From positions 1 to 29,530 of the forward strand of contig CAKTMW010000021.1 in the NCBI GenBank assembly GCA_934574095.1: a DNA stretch of 29,530 nt, read 5' to 3'. Below, piece by piece: positions 14,495 to 23,374 of the stretch; the first letter of the stretch is position 1; every line of letters begins with the position of its first letter. The notes under the pieces were generated by a model, which made no database searches, was not told the origin of the DNA, and saw only the letters and a program-made list of their open reading frames with translations. The translations under genes and the position numbers were made by a program. The stretch is from an uncultured Oscillospiraceae bacterium. Lineage in GTDB: Bacteria > Bacillota > Clostridia > Oscillospirales > Oscillospiraceae.

Positions 14495-16333
14495 TCATTG
14501 CGCATCCGGCGAAACTTCCGTGAAATAGCTCTCGAACACGTCGCCGCTCATGGTCTCGTTGGCCAGCAGATACTCCGCGATCTCCGTCAGCTGCTTCTGA
14601 TAGGTCCGCAGGATATCCTGCGCTTTCTGATAGGCCTCGTCAATGATGGCGCGGATCTCGCCGTCCATCTCGGCGGCGGTCTTTTCCGAATAGGGCCGGG
14701 TGTGCCCCATGGACTTGCCGATAAACACCTCGTCGGAACCGGCGTCAAAGGCCACGGTGCCCAGCTTTTCGGACATGCCGTAGGTGCCCACCATCCGCCG
14801 TGCCAGGGAGGTGGCCCGCTGGATGTCGTTGGACGCGCCGGTGGAGATATCGCCCAGCACCAGCTGCTCGGCGGCACGGCCGCCCAGCAGGGACACGATC
14901 TGCTGGATCATGTACTCCCGGCTGAGATAGGAGCGATCCTCGTCCGGCAGGGAGATAGTCATGCCGCCTGCCTGACCGCGGGGCACAATGGTGATCTGAT
15001 GCACCGGATCGTGTTGGGGCAAGGCCCGCATGACAACGGCGTGGCCCGCCTCGTGATAGGCGGTCAGCTTCCGCTCCTGCTGGGGGATGACACGGCTGTG
15101 CTTCTCCGGTCCGGCGATGACCTTGATGACCGCCTCGTCGATGCAGGCCTTGTCGATGGCCGCCTTGTCCTGACGGCCCGTCAGCAGCGCCGCCTCGTTC
15201 AGCAGGTTTTCCAGGTCCGCGCCGGTAAAGCCGGGCGTCCCCTTGGCCACCTGACCCAGGTCCACGTCCTCCGCCAGCGGCTTGTTGCGGGCGTGGATCT
15301 TCAGAATTTCCTCGCGGCCCTTGATGTCCGGCAGACCCACATACACCTGACGGTCGAACCGTCCGGGACGCAGCAGCGCCGGATCGAGAATATCCACACG
15401 GTTGGTGGCGGCCAGCACCACGACCCCTTCGTTGGAGCCGAAGCCGTCCATTTCCACCAGCAGCTGGTTCAGGGTCTGCTCCCGCTCGTCGTGGCCGCCG
15501 CCCAGACCGCTGCCGCGCTGACGGCCCACCGCGTCGATCTCATCGATGAACACGATGGCGGGCGCGTCCTTCTTGGCCTGCACGAACAGGTCGCGGACGC
15601 GGCTGGCGCCGACCCCCACGTACATTTCCACAAAGTCGGAGCCGGAGATAGACAGGAACTTCACCCCCGCCTCACCGGCCACCGCCTTGGCCAACAGCGT
15701 CTTACCGGTGCCCGGAGGGCCCACCAGCAGTACGCCCTTGGGGATGTGAGCGCCCAGCTTCAGGTACTTATCAGGGTCCCGGAGGAACTCCACGATCTCC
15801 TGCAATTCCTCTTTTTCCTCGTCGGCGCCTGCCACATCCTGGAAGGTGACCTTCTTGTCCCCCTCCGGAATGCTGCTGACCCGCGCCTCGCCGAAGTGGG
15901 CCATCTTGTCGTTGACGCCGCCTCCGGCGCCGCCGCCGTTCATGCGGGTCATCAGGTTCATCAGCAGGATAAAGGCCATGATGGCCAGCACATAAGGCAG
16001 CAGCACCTGTAACCAGTTGGTGCCCGGCGCGGCGGGATAGTCATACTGGGTGATGATCCCCTTTTCGTACTGCTCCACCACCAGATCGTTCAGATCGTCA
16101 TAGAACATATCGAAATCGTGCAGGTGGCAGGTGACGGTGGTCTGGTCCTTCAGCGTGGCCGTCAGCCGCGTGTCGCTGATGGCGAAGGACTGCACCTTCT
16201 CCTGGACGAACAGCTGGCGCATTTCGCCGTAGGTGATATCGCTCTGGCGGCTCATGGTCCGGGCCAGGTACATCACCACCAGCAGGCACAGCACCAGGAA
16301 GAAAATACCCCGGAAATTGATTTTTCTCGTCAT
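14495..16333 (-). CDS. ftsH: ATP-dependent zinc metalloprotease FtsH
   Basis: 612 aa, normal length. Two membrane segments (about residues 9-25 and 107-127) enclose a small extracytoplasmic domain. AAA domain with Walker A GPPGTGKT (205-212), Walker B VFIDE (261-265) and LLRPGRFDR second region of homology. Zinc protease motif HEAGH at 427-431, with the third ligand expected in the [10 protein letters not shown] segment. FtsH hexamers extract and degrade membrane and regulatory proteins. ATG at 16331-16333 lies 3 nt after the lepB stop, and its ribosome site (GGGAGGG) is inside the lepB end, so the two are coupled. The tilS-hpt-ftsH order is the common Firmicutes one, here with lepB inserted. 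Confidence 0.98.
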   Translation of the reverse strand: MTRKINFRGIFFLVLCLLVVMYLARTMSRQSDITYGEMRQLFVQEKVQSFAISDTRLTATLKDQTTVTCHLHDFDMFYDDLNDLVVEQYEKGIITQYDYPAAPGTNWLQVLLPYVLAIMAFILLMNLMTRMNGGGAGGGVNDKMAHFGEARVSSIPEGDKKVTFQDVAGADEEKEELQEIVEFLRDPDKYLKLGAHIPKGVLLVGPPGTGKTLLAKAVAGEAGVKFLSISGSDFVEMYVGVGASRVRDLFVQAKKDAPAIVFIDEIDAVGRQRGSGLGGGHDEREQTLNQLLVEMDGFGSNEGVVVLAATNRVDILDPALLRPGRFDRQVYVGLPDIKGREEILKIHARNKPLAEDVDLGQVAKGTPGFTGADLENLLNEAALLTGRQDKAAIDKACIDEAVIKVIAGPEKHSRVIPQQERKLTAYHEAGHAVVMRALPQHDPVHQITIVPRGQAGGMTISLPDEDRSYLSREYMIQQIVSLLGGRAAEQLVLGDISTGASNDIQRATSLARRMVGTYGMSEKLGTVAFDAGSDEVFIGKSMGHTRPYSEKTAAEMDGEIRAIIDEAYQKAQDILRTYQKQLTEIAEYLLANETMSGDVFESYFTEVSPDAQ

Positions 16334-16336
16334 GGT

Positions 16337-16951
16337 TTATTTCCCTCCCTGTCCTACCAGCCGGACGCCCTGCCAGCTCTGGTCGCCGCCCACGCTGATG
16401 ACCAGGAACGGCTTGGCCTGGATGGCGGACACCGGAACGTAGGGGTTGTTCCAGCTGCGGGCATCCAGCGAGCCTGTGCGGTTGTCCCCCAGCGGGAAGA
16501 AGCAGCCCTCCGGCACGGTAAAGCTCTTGTCGCACTCGGTGATCCCCTGGGCCGGAAGATAATCCTCCTCCAGCTGCTGGCCGTTGATATACACGAATCC
16601 GCCCGCGAAAGTGATCTCATCCCCCGGCAGGCCGATGACCCGCTTCACCAGCACCTTGTTCAGCTCGTCGCTCCAGAAGGTGACGATGTCGCCCCGCTCC
16701 GGCATAGGACTGCCCACCACATAGGGCAGATGCAGCCCCACCAGCACCGACTTGGTGGGCAGCGTGGTCTCCATGGAGCCGCTGGGCACCCATGCGATCT
16801 GTAAAATGAATTTAAAGGTGACGAACACGGCGGCCAGAATGAGGATGACCTCTTTCCACTCCTTCCAGAACCGCTTCAGCGTCATTTTCTCTTTCTTCTG
16901 CGGCTGGCCGGCAGGCTCCTGCCGTTCCATCCGCTTCCCCTCGTTGTTCAT
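16337..16951 (-). CDS. lepB: Signal peptidase I
   Basis: 204 aa. A Lys/Glu-rich cytoplasmic N-terminus (residues 1-33), one membrane segment (about 34-53), then the catalytic domain outside. Catalytic Ser59 is in PSGSME and the general-base Lys103 in VKRVIGLPGD; the GDNRTGSLDAR box is also intact. It removes signal peptides from secreted proteins. ATG at 16949-16951 follows AGGAGGGCGACGCCCT. It sits between hpt and ftsH with a 310-bp repeat-filled gap upstream. A TTGACA on the minus strand near 17009 may belong to a promoter, but no convincing -10 follows. Confidence 0.96.
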   Translation of the reverse strand: MNNEGKRMERQEPAGQPQKKEKMTLKRFWKEWKEVILILAAVFVTFKFILQIAWVPSGSMETTLPTKSVLVGLHLPYVVGSPMPERGDIVTFWSDELNKVLVKRVIGLPGDEITFAGGFVYINGQQLEEDYLPAQGITECDKSFTVPEGCFFPLGDNRTGSLDARSWNNPYVPVSAIQAKPFLVISVGGDQSWQGVRLVGQGGK

Positions 16952-17013
16952 AGGGCGTCGCCCTCCTGTTCTGTCCGCCTCTCGGCGGGAAATTGGCCAT
17001 CATGACATTTGTC

Positions 17014-17256
17014 AAAAAGCCTCGCAGAGTTCGCGCCCGCAGGCGCGAAATAGTCAAATCATTTTTCTGACATCGGCACGTTAAGAAAATATGCCTGTGG
17101 CATATTTTTAGTGCCGATCTCGGCGGCTATGCCGCCGTAGCATCCATCTTGCCTTCCACTGCACTGTCAGGAGAAATAGATTCCCACGCCAGTCCGCGGA
17201 CTGGCTCGGAATGACTGGTTTTCTTTTGGCAATGAAATCATCAGATTTCATGCCAG
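17014..17256. repeat. Composite family C repeat in the hpt-lepB gap, with a family B fragment inside
   Basis: Starts with AAAAAGCCTCGCAGAG and a CGCGCCCGCAGGCGCG hairpin, then TCAAATCATTTTTCTGAC. Then come ATCGGCAC/GTGCCGAT (17073-17080 / 17111-17118) enclosing an ATATGCC/GGCATAT hairpin, a CGGCGGC/GCCGCCG hairpin, a single family B arm (17179-17216), and an end module TTTTGGCAATGAAATC/GATTTCATGCCAG (17224-17256). Both ends match the copy at 20467-20628 almost base for base. No coding potential. Fills the 310-bp gap. Confidence 0.75.
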
Positions 17257-17261
17257 CTGCT

Positions 17262-17816
17262 TTACTTGCTGTATACCTCCGGCTTCAGTACGCCGATGCA
17301 GGGGTAATTACGGTACTGCTGGGCGTAGTCCAGACCGTAGCCCACCACGAACTCATCCGGCACCTCGAAGCCGGACAGGTCGGCCACGATGGGCTTCTCC
17401 CGGCGGGCGGGCTTATCCAGCAGCGTCACGATGGTGATGGACGCCGCGCCCTTGGTGTTCAGGTAGTTCTTCAGGAAGTACAGCGTGTTACCGGAATCCA
17501 GGATATCCTCCACCACGATGATGTGGCGGCCGGTGATGTCCTTTTGGAGATCGCGGGTGATCTGCACCACGCCGGAGCTCTTGGTGCCGTTGTTGTACGA
17601 GGACACGCCGATGAACTCGATCTCGCTCTTCATCTGCGTGGCGCGGACCAGGTCCGCCATGAAGATGAAGCAGCCCTTCAGCACACCCACAAAGATGGGG
17701 TCCTTGTCGTGGAAACGGTCGTACAGCTCGTCGCCCATCTCCTGCACCCGCTTCTGCAGCTGCTCCTCCGACATCAATACCTTCAAGATGTCCTGCTCCA
17801 TGTTGCTCTTACCCAT
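17262..17816 (-). CDS. hpt: Hypoxanthine phosphoribosyltransferase
   Basis: 184 aa. Converts hypoxanthine (and guanine) plus PRPP to IMP/GMP in purine salvage. The PRPP-binding loop is VVEDILDSGNTL (about residues 101-112), the pyrophosphate loop is in VLKGCF (45-50), and the flexible loop is SSYNNGTKSSG. The C-terminal FVVGYGLDYAQQYRNYPCIGVL is typical of HPRTs. ATG at 17814-17816 overlaps the tilS end by 8 nt and follows AAGGAGGATACCGGGA. The tilS-hpt order is the classic Firmicutes pair. A conserved hairpin module lies just past the stop. Confidence 0.97.
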   Translation of the reverse strand: MGKSNMEQDILKVLMSEEQLQKRVQEMGDELYDRFHDKDPIFVGVLKGCFIFMADLVRATQMKSEIEFIGVSSYNNGTKSSGVVQITRDLQKDITGRHIIVVEDILDSGNTLYFLKNYLNTKGAASITIVTLLDKPARREKPIVADLSGFEVPDEFVVGYGLDYAQQYRNYPCIGVLKPEVYSK

Positions 17817-19086
17817 TCCCGGTATCCTCCTTATGGTTTTCTCGTTTGTTGATGATGATCGCTATGGTTTCGCCGCTCTCCGGCGATGATCTCTCCTTGA
17901 TGCTGTATACGGCGTAAGGTTCTCCGTCCACGCACACCACGGGAATACGGTCCCGTTCCTCAATAGGAACACCCCCGTCGGCAAACAGCCGCTTGAGACT
18001 GCGGCTGCCCCGCTCCGTCTCCATGCGGTCGCTGCTTTTCCAGGTCCGCACAGTAATGGTGCGGCCTTCGCCGCCTTGTACGATGATGTGGTACTGCCCC
18101 CAGGCGTTCTCCCCCTGGGTCAATACCTGCTCCGGCGGCGCTTCCTCTTTGACGGTCAGCCGCAGCCAGCCGTTCCGGCACACGGCCCGTGCACCGTCCG
18201 GCAGGTCCAGCGTCCCGCCGCGCTCCGCCAAGGCCAGCATGGCGTCAATATGCACCGCGCCCACGTCCTTTTTCCCCGTGGGCAGCCGCTCCAGCAGCAG
18301 CCGCGCCATCCGGGGCCGCAAGGGCTCCGGCGCGGCCAGCAGCACCGCCGTCTCCACCGCCGTGCCAGACGGCGGCAGATATTCCGCCGCCAGCGTGTCC
18401 AGATAGCCGTTCTCTCTCCGCAGTATCTCCGCCGTGCGGCCGATGGCCCGCTCCAGCGCGGGGTTGATGGTCTCCAGCGCCGGCCACAGCTCCCGCCGCA
18501 GACGGTTGCGGGCGTAGTGGGTGTCCTCGTTGGTGCTGTCCTCCACGTGGGACAGATGATGCGCTTCCAGATAGTCCTCGATCTCGGTGCGGCTGGTTTG
18601 CAGCAGCGGCCGCACGATACGGCCACGCACCGGCGGAATGCCGCCCAGCCCCTCCGGGCCTGTGCCCCGCAGCAGGTTCAGCAGAACGGTCTCCGCCTGG
18701 TCCTGGGCGTGGTGGGCGGTGGCGATCCGCGCCGCGCCGATCTGCTCCGCCGTGCGGAACAGGAAATCATACCGCAGCTTCCGCCCGGTCTCCTCCACGC
18801 CAAGGCCCCAGCGCGCCGCCGTCTCATAGACCGGCGCGGCCTCGGTATAGAAGGGGACATTCATCGTCCGGCACAGCTCACGGACGAAATCCTCGTCCCG
18901 CTGGGCCTCCGGCCGCATCCGGTGGTTCAGATGGCCCGCCGCCACGGTGAAGCCGCGTTCCGCCGCGATACTCGCCAGATAGTGCAGCAGGCACACGGAG
19001 TCCCGCCCGCCGGACACGGCGCACAGCAGTACGCCGCCTTGGGGCGGCAGCATATGCCACCGCTCCATCCAGGGAATCAGGTCCAT
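17809..19086 (-). CDS. tilS: tRNA(Ile)-lysidine synthase
   Basis: 425 aa. Modifies C34 of the CAU-anticodon tRNA-Ile to lysidine so that it reads AUA. The PP-loop motif SGGRDS is at residues 25-30, and the N-terminal ATPase domain continues through HHAQDQAETVLLNLLRGTGPEGLGG, a TilS-specific stretch. The C-terminal region carries the TilS tail (VRTWKSSDRM...SLKRLFADGGVPIEERDRIPVV). ATG at 19084-19086 lies 3 nt after the dnaB stop, preceded by GAGGGGTGAGCC. Essential in most bacteria. Confidence 0.97.
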   Translation of the reverse strand: MDLIPWMERWHMLPPQGGVLLCAVSGGRDSVCLLHYLASIAAERGFTVAAGHLNHRMRPEAQRDEDFVRELCRTMNVPFYTEAAPVYETAARWGLGVEETGRKLRYDFLFRTAEQIGAARIATAHHAQDQAETVLLNLLRGTGPEGLGGIPPVRGRIVRPLLQTSRTEIEDYLEAHHLSHVEDSTNEDTHYARNRLRRELWPALETINPALERAIGRTAEILRRENGYLDTLAAEYLPPSGTAVETAVLLAAPEPLRPRMARLLLERLPTGKKDVGAVHIDAMLALAERGGTLDLPDGARAVCRNGWLRLTVKEEAPPEQVLTQGENAWGQYHIIVQGGEGRTITVRTWKSSDRMETERGSRSLKRLFADGGVPIEERDRIPVVCVDGEPYAVYSIKERSSPESGETIAIIINKRENHKEDTGNG

Positions 19087-19089
19087 GGC

Positions 19090-20433
19090 TCACCCCTCGT
19101 CGCCGTAGCGGTTTTCCAGCGTGCCGAAAGCCGTATACTCCGGCATCCACCGCAGCTCCACCTTGCCGGTCTCGCCGTGGCGGTTCTTGGCCACGATGCA
19201 CTCGGCAATGTTGCGCTTTTCCGTGTCCTCATTATAATAGTCGTCCCGGTACAGGAACATGACGATATCGGCGTCCTGCTCGATGGCGCCGGATTCACGC
19301 AGGTCCGACAGCATGGGCCGCTTGTTGTCGCGCTTTTCGTTGGCACGGCTCAGCTGGGAAAGACACAGCACCGGCACCTGCAATTCCTTGGCCATGATCT
19401 TCAGCATACGGCTGATATCGGACACCGCCTGCTGACGGTTTTCTCCGGCATAGCCCTTTCCGCCGGCGCTGGTCATCAATTGCAGATAGTCGATAACCAC
19501 CAGGCCCAGGTTATCCAGGCGGCGGCACTTGGCGTTCATGTCTGCCGCCGTCAGCAGGGGGTTGTCGTCGATGCGGATATCCATGCGGCTGAGATTGGAA
19601 GCCGCTTCGGCGATCCGCTGCCAGTCGCTCTCCCGCAGGTTGCCGGTGGTCAGCCGGGTGTTTTCCACCAGGCCCTCCGTGGCGATGAGGCGGGTCACCA
19701 GCTGTTCGCGGGACATTTCCAGGGAAAAGATGGCCACGGTCTTGCCAGAACTTCTGGCCGCCGACAGGGCCACGTTCAGTGCCATACTGGTCTTGCCCAT
19801 GCCGGGACGGGCCGCCAGCAGCAGCAGGTCGGACTTGTTCAGGCCGTTGATCTTGCTGTCCACAGCGGAAAAACCGGTGGACAGGCCCGCCAGATTGCTC
19901 TCGCTGTCAGACAGCTCCTCCAGCCGGGCCATCACATCCTGCAGCACCTGGCTGACCGGCACCATGGTCTGGGCGCTGCGGCCCCGGCGGATGGCGTACA
20001 CCCTCTGCTCCGCCGATTCCAGCATATCGGCGGCGGACGCGCCGCCCTCCTGCACCATGGCGGTGATCTTGGCGGCGGCGGACGCCACCTGCCGCATCAG
20101 CGCCTTATCCCGGACGATCTTCACATACTCGCCCACGTTGGCGGAGGTAGGCGTCACCTCCATCAATTGCAGCAGATAGGGACGCGTACCCTCGTTATAC
20201 AGGCCGTTTTTCTCCATCTCGCTGGCCACGGTCACGCCGTCCACCGGCTGGGAATAGACAAACATGTGGGCAATGGTCTCGAAAATCTCCCGGTTCTGAC
20301 GCAGGTAGAAGTCCTCCGCCTGTAACTGATCCATCACATCCTTGACGCAGTCGCCGTCAATGAGCATGGAGCCCAGCACCGCCTGCTCCGCCTCGGCGGA
20401 ATGGGGCATAGCCCGCATCAATAATTCGTCCAT
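19090..20433 (-). CDS. dnaB: Replicative DNA helicase DnaB
   Basis: 447 aa from ATG at 20431-20433. AGGTG 5 nt upstream supports this start over the GTG two codons earlier. The N-terminal DnaB domain begins MPHSAEAEQAVLGSMLID; the RecA-like helicase domain carries Walker A ARPGMGKT (about residue 208 on), the GLSTGFSAVD entry, Walker B LVVIDYLQLM and SQLSRANEKR. It unwinds DNA as a hexamer at the fork. It follows rplI, as in many Firmicutes, but across a 200-bp repeat. Confidence 0.98.
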   Translation of the reverse strand: MDELLMRAMPHSAEAEQAVLGSMLIDGDCVKDVMDQLQAEDFYLRQNREIFETIAHMFVYSQPVDGVTVASEMEKNGLYNEGTRPYLLQLMEVTPTSANVGEYVKIVRDKALMRQVASAAAKITAMVQEGGASAADMLESAEQRVYAIRRGRSAQTMVPVSQVLQDVMARLEELSDSESNLAGLSTGFSAVDSKINGLNKSDLLLLAARPGMGKTSMALNVALSAARSSGKTVAIFSLEMSREQLVTRLIATEGLVENTRLTTGNLRESDWQRIAEAASNLSRMDIRIDDNPLLTAADMNAKCRRLDNLGLVVIDYLQLMTSAGGKGYAGENRQQAVSDISRMLKIMAKELQVPVLCLSQLSRANEKRDNKRPMLSDLRESGAIEQDADIVMFLYRDDYYNEDTEKRNIAECIVAKNRHGETGKVELRWMPEYTAFGTLENRYGDEG

Positions 20434-20466
20434 TGTCACACCTGCCTTTCGTGGGGGCGCTTTTAT

Positions 20467-20628
20467 AAAAGCCTCGCAGAGTTCGCGCCCGCAGGCGCGA
20501 AAAAATTAAATCATTTTTCTGACGACATGCGCGTCAGAAAAATTCTTCTCGGCCAGCAAGTGCACCCATCGGGTGCGCGCAGTCGGCCGCAATCCCTTTT
20601 GGCAATGAAATCGAAGATTTCATGCCAG
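20467..20628. repeat. Family C composite repeat in the rplI-dnaB gap
   Basis: AAAAGCCTCGCAGAGTTCGC with the CGCGCCCGCAGGCGCG hairpin, then a perfect 12-bp inverted repeat ATTTTTCTGACG (20513-20524) / CGTCAGAAAAAT (20532-20543), a GTGCACCC/GGGTGCGC hairpin, and the end module TTTTGGCAATGAAATC/GATTTCATGCCAG (20597-20628), which abuts the rplI stop. The beginning and end match 17014-17256. Confidence 0.78.
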
Positions 20629-20634
20629 TAAATT

Positions 20635-21084
20635 TTACTTCTCCTCCACCACCAGCACGTTCACGATGCCGCTGATCTCAAAGCCCAGCTTGGCCTTCAC
20701 CTGATAGCTGCCAAAGGACTTGATGGGCTCGTCGATGACCAGCTTCTTGCTGTCCACGTCCATGCCGTACTGGGCCTTCAGGGCGTCGGCAATGGCGGCG
20801 CTGGTAACGGCGCCGAACAGCTTGCCCTCATTGCCGCCCTTGGCGGCGATCTTCACCTGGCAGCCCTGGAGCTTCTCGGCGATAGCCTCGGCAGCCGCCT
20901 TGGCCTCGGCGTCGGCCTTGGCCTTGGCCTTGTCACGCAGCCTCATGGTGTTCACCGCGTCAGCCGTGGCGGGCACCGCCACGCCGCGGGGGATCAGGTA
21001 GTTGCGGGCGTAGCCCTCGGCGGCCTCGATCATCTGGCCCTTCTTGCCCTTGCCCCGCACATCCTGCGTCAAAATCACTTTCAT
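20635..21084 (-). CDS. rplI: 50S ribosomal protein L9
   Basis: 149 aa, standard length. The N-terminal domain MKVILTQDVRGKGKKGQMIEAAEGYARNYLIPRG carries the L9 signature; a long charged, Ala/Lys-rich central helix (residues about 45-75) leads to the C-terminal rRNA-binding domain with GKLFGAVTSAAIADAL. ATG at 21082-21084 follows TAGGAGGACATACCA. Located between gdpP and dnaB, as in Bacillus-type genomes. Confidence 0.98.
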   Translation of the reverse strand: MKVILTQDVRGKGKKGQMIEAAEGYARNYLIPRGVAVPATADAVNTMRLRDKAKAKADAEAKAAAEAIAEKLQGCQVKIAAKGGNEGKLFGAVTSAAIADALKAQYGMDVDSKKLVIDEPIKSFGSYQVKAKLGFEISGIVNVLVVEEK

Positions 21085-21149
21085 TGGTATGTCCTCCTAA
21101 TGTCAGATTGGTTGGTTTGTTGTTGTAGAAATGGGTTCCTATGGACGGT

Positions 21150-21225
21150 TCGTAGGGGAGGGGCTCTGCCCCTCCCTCTCTGCATCGTCAACTGGCGGGC
21201 GGGGTAGAACCCCGCCCCTACGCAC
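21150..21225. repeat. Complete family A element between gdpP and rplI
   Basis: Left hairpin CGTAGGGGAGGGGCTCTGCC starting at 21152 and right hairpin ending GTAGAACCCCGCCCCTACG at 21223, with outward GTAGGGG termini and about 18 nt between hairpins. Same orientation as 25821-25906, inverted relative to 4784-4869. Confidence 0.78.
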
Positions 21226-21262
21226 GTTGCAAGAGCCGTTCCTTACAAAAGCACACGGATCA

Positions 21263-23248
21263 TCAATCCTCGAAATATTGATCGATCGCCGCCAGCAGCT
21301 TCTCCTTGGCCTCGGCCACGGTGATGCCCTTGGCCTGACCGCCTGCGGTAGTGGAGTTGCCGCCGCCGCCCAGCGCTTCCAGGATCACCTGCACGTTCAC
21401 CTCGCCCAGGGACCGGGCGGACATATACACGCCGTCATCCTTCCGGTACATCACAAAGGAGGCCCGGATGCCCCGGATGGTCAGCAGCTCGTCGGCGGCC
21501 TTGGCGGCGGTGACCCGGTCGTATGCCTCATCCGCCGCCACAATGGCGATGTCGCCGTGGTATATCTCCGCCTGGCGCATGATGGCGTAACGGGTCACCA
21601 TGGCGTCCAGGTCGCTCTGGAACATCCGCTGCACATCCTGGGTGTCCGCCCCGGCGCGGCGCAGATACGCCGCCGCCTCGAAGGTGCGGCCGCCGGTGCG
21701 GTTGGTAAAGTTCTTGGTGTCCAGCACCACGCCCGCCAGCAGGGCCTCTGCCTCGCTCTTGAGAATATCGGCAGGCTCCACCAGATACTGCATCAGTTCC
21801 GTCACCAGCTCGCTGGCGGAGCTGGCGTAGGGCTCGTGGTAGTTCAGCGTCATCTTGTCGATGTAGCTGCTGCCGCGGCGGTGATGGTCGATGACCGCCA
21901 CGCGGGTACAGCTCTCCAGCAGGGGCTCGGATTCCACACTGTCGGGCCGGTTGGTGTCCACCACCACCAGCAGCGTGTCCGGCTGGGCGTGCAGAAACGC
22001 CGTTTCGCCGGTAACGAACACACCGCTGTACTCCGACATCTGCTGCAAAGCCCGCAGCACCGGATGGGCGGCGTTATTCTCGGTGTCAATGACGATCTGC
22101 ACCTTTTTGCCCAGCTTGCGACCGATGCAGCAGATGCCCGCCGCCGCGCCCAGGGAATCCATGTCGGCGTATTTGTGGCCCATGACGTATACGTTCCGGG
22201 CGTCGTCTATCAGCTCCCGCAGGGCGTTGGCCATCACGCGGGATTTCACCTTGGTGCGCTTCTCCGTAGTCTTGGAGCGGCCGCCGTAGAACTCGAAGTT
22301 GTTCCGGTCCTTCACCACCGCCTGGTCGCCGCCCCGGCTCAGTGCCATCTCCAACGCCAGGTCGGCGTTTTTGAACAGTCCGTCAAAGCTGTCGCCGTCC
22401 CGGCCCACGCCGATAGACAGCGTGGCGCTGACGCCGCCGCTCTCCACCGTGCGGACGCTGTCCAGCACGTCGAACTTCTTCTCGGCGTATACGGTGAAAT
22501 CCTTCTCCTCCATCAGGAAGAGATAGCGGTCCCGGTCATACCCCAGCAGCAGGCCGCCGCTGTCGGCGCACCAGTCGTTGAGCTTTCCCTCGATGTCCGC
22601 CAGCAGGGCTGAGCGCTTGCTTTCCGGGCAGGCCTTCATCAGGTCCTCATAGTTGTCGATCATCAGAATGGCCACGGCGGGACGGGTCATGTCCAGTGTC
22701 TGGCGCATCTGCTCGCTCTCGGTAATATCCAGCCAGTAGGTGGTGGCCAGCATACTGTGGTCGCCCTTCAGCTCGTCGGTATGGCTCAGCGCGCCGTACA
22801 CCCGGTAGGTCCGGTGGTTCCACACCACATACTCCGGCGCTTCCCGCTTGCCGTCCCGCAGCCAGTGGCTGTCAAACCCCGGCACCGCGTCCGTCACCGT
22901 CACCTCAAACAGTTTATCCTTCAGGTCCGTCAGCGCGATGAACCGGTCGTTGCCCCACAGCACCTCTCCGGTATTCAGGTCGAACACCAGCATGGGCAGC
23001 GGCGTATACAGCATATTGCTGGAGCGGGCGGTGTCCAGTCCGCCGCTGACACGGTCCAGGTATTGCCGCACACTGCGCTGGGCCATACGGTTGCGCCGCA
23101 CCCCCACATACAGCACCAGCGCCGAAACCAGTGCCTCGGCAATGGCCAGCAGCGGCGAAAAGGGGATGGTGGCAATGACAAAGGCGACCAGGCACATGCC
23201 GTACAGCATGATATTGGTGCGGAAGCCGCGGATGAGCTTTTTACTCAA
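21263..23248 (-). CDS. gdpP: Cyclic-di-AMP phosphodiesterase GdpP (YybT-type DHH protein)
   Basis: 661 aa, full length. Two membrane helices (about residues 14-30 and 33-51), a PAS-like domain (about 75-165), a degenerate GGDEF domain (about 190-305) and a DHH/DHHA1 phosphodiesterase domain. Metal ligands are visible in GHKYADMD (357-364), VDTNRP (430-435), DHH (454-456) and VVLDTKNF (507-514); the DHHA1 motif is GGGGNSTTAGGQ near 627. It hydrolyses c-di-AMP, controlling potassium, osmotic and wall homeostasis. The start is TTG at 23246-23248 with GAGGTG 5 nt upstream; the first Met is only at residue 14, inside the membrane helix. First gene of the block, behind a strong promoter. Confidence 0.95.
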   Translation of the reverse strand: MSKKLIRGFRTNIMLYGMCLVAFVIATIPFSPLLAIAEALVSALVLYVGVRRNRMAQRSVRQYLDRVSGGLDTARSSNMLYTPLPMLVFDLNTGEVLWGNDRFIALTDLKDKLFEVTVTDAVPGFDSHWLRDGKREAPEYVVWNHRTYRVYGALSHTDELKGDHSMLATTYWLDITESEQMRQTLDMTRPAVAILMIDNYEDLMKACPESKRSALLADIEGKLNDWCADSGGLLLGYDRDRYLFLMEEKDFTVYAEKKFDVLDSVRTVESGGVSATLSIGVGRDGDSFDGLFKNADLALEMALSRGGDQAVVKDRNNFEFYGGRSKTTEKRTKVKSRVMANALRELIDDARNVYVMGHKYADMDSLGAAAGICCIGRKLGKKVQIVIDTENNAAHPVLRALQQMSEYSGVFVTGETAFLHAQPDTLLVVVDTNRPDSVESEPLLESCTRVAVIDHHRRGSSYIDKMTLNYHEPYASSASELVTELMQYLVEPADILKSEAEALLAGVVLDTKNFTNRTGGRTFEAAAYLRRAGADTQDVQRMFQSDLDAMVTRYAIMRQAEIYHGDIAIVAADEAYDRVTAAKAADELLTIRGIRASFVMYRKDDGVYMSARSLGEVNVQVILEALGGGGNSTTAGGQAKGITVAEAKEKLLAAIDQYFED

Positions 23249-23300
23249 GGTGACACCTCATTTCCAATGGGAATACCACTCCAATTTACAATCATTGTTT

Positions 23301-23329
23301 ATTATATCACACCCTTTTGGTTATCTCAA
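23301..23329 (-). promoter_or_regulatory. Strong promoter of the gdpP operon
   Basis: Minus strand TTGAGA (23329-23324), 17-nt spacer, perfect TATAAT (23306-23301), with TG one base upstream of the -10 (TGATATAAT, extended -10). Leader about 46 nt. Confidence 0.85.
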
Positions 23330-23374
23330 CAGCAAAAATAGGCTTTTCCCCTTGGCGGACACAGTTTATCCGGA

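Noticed and set aside
14342..16012. A 556-codon plus-strand open frame opposite ftsH
   Set aside because: Antisense shadow of ftsH; it also crosses the ftsH terminator hairpin.
16984..17010. Promoter for lepB based on a minus-strand TTGACA near 17009
   Set aside because: No acceptable -10 hexamer lies 16-18 nt downstream; the match may be chance within the repeat edge.
18076..20325. A 749-codon open frame on the plus strand opposite tilS and dnaB
   Set aside because: It is the antisense shadow of two certain genes in GC-rich DNA; composition is Gln/His/Arg-heavy, with no ribosome site or domain.
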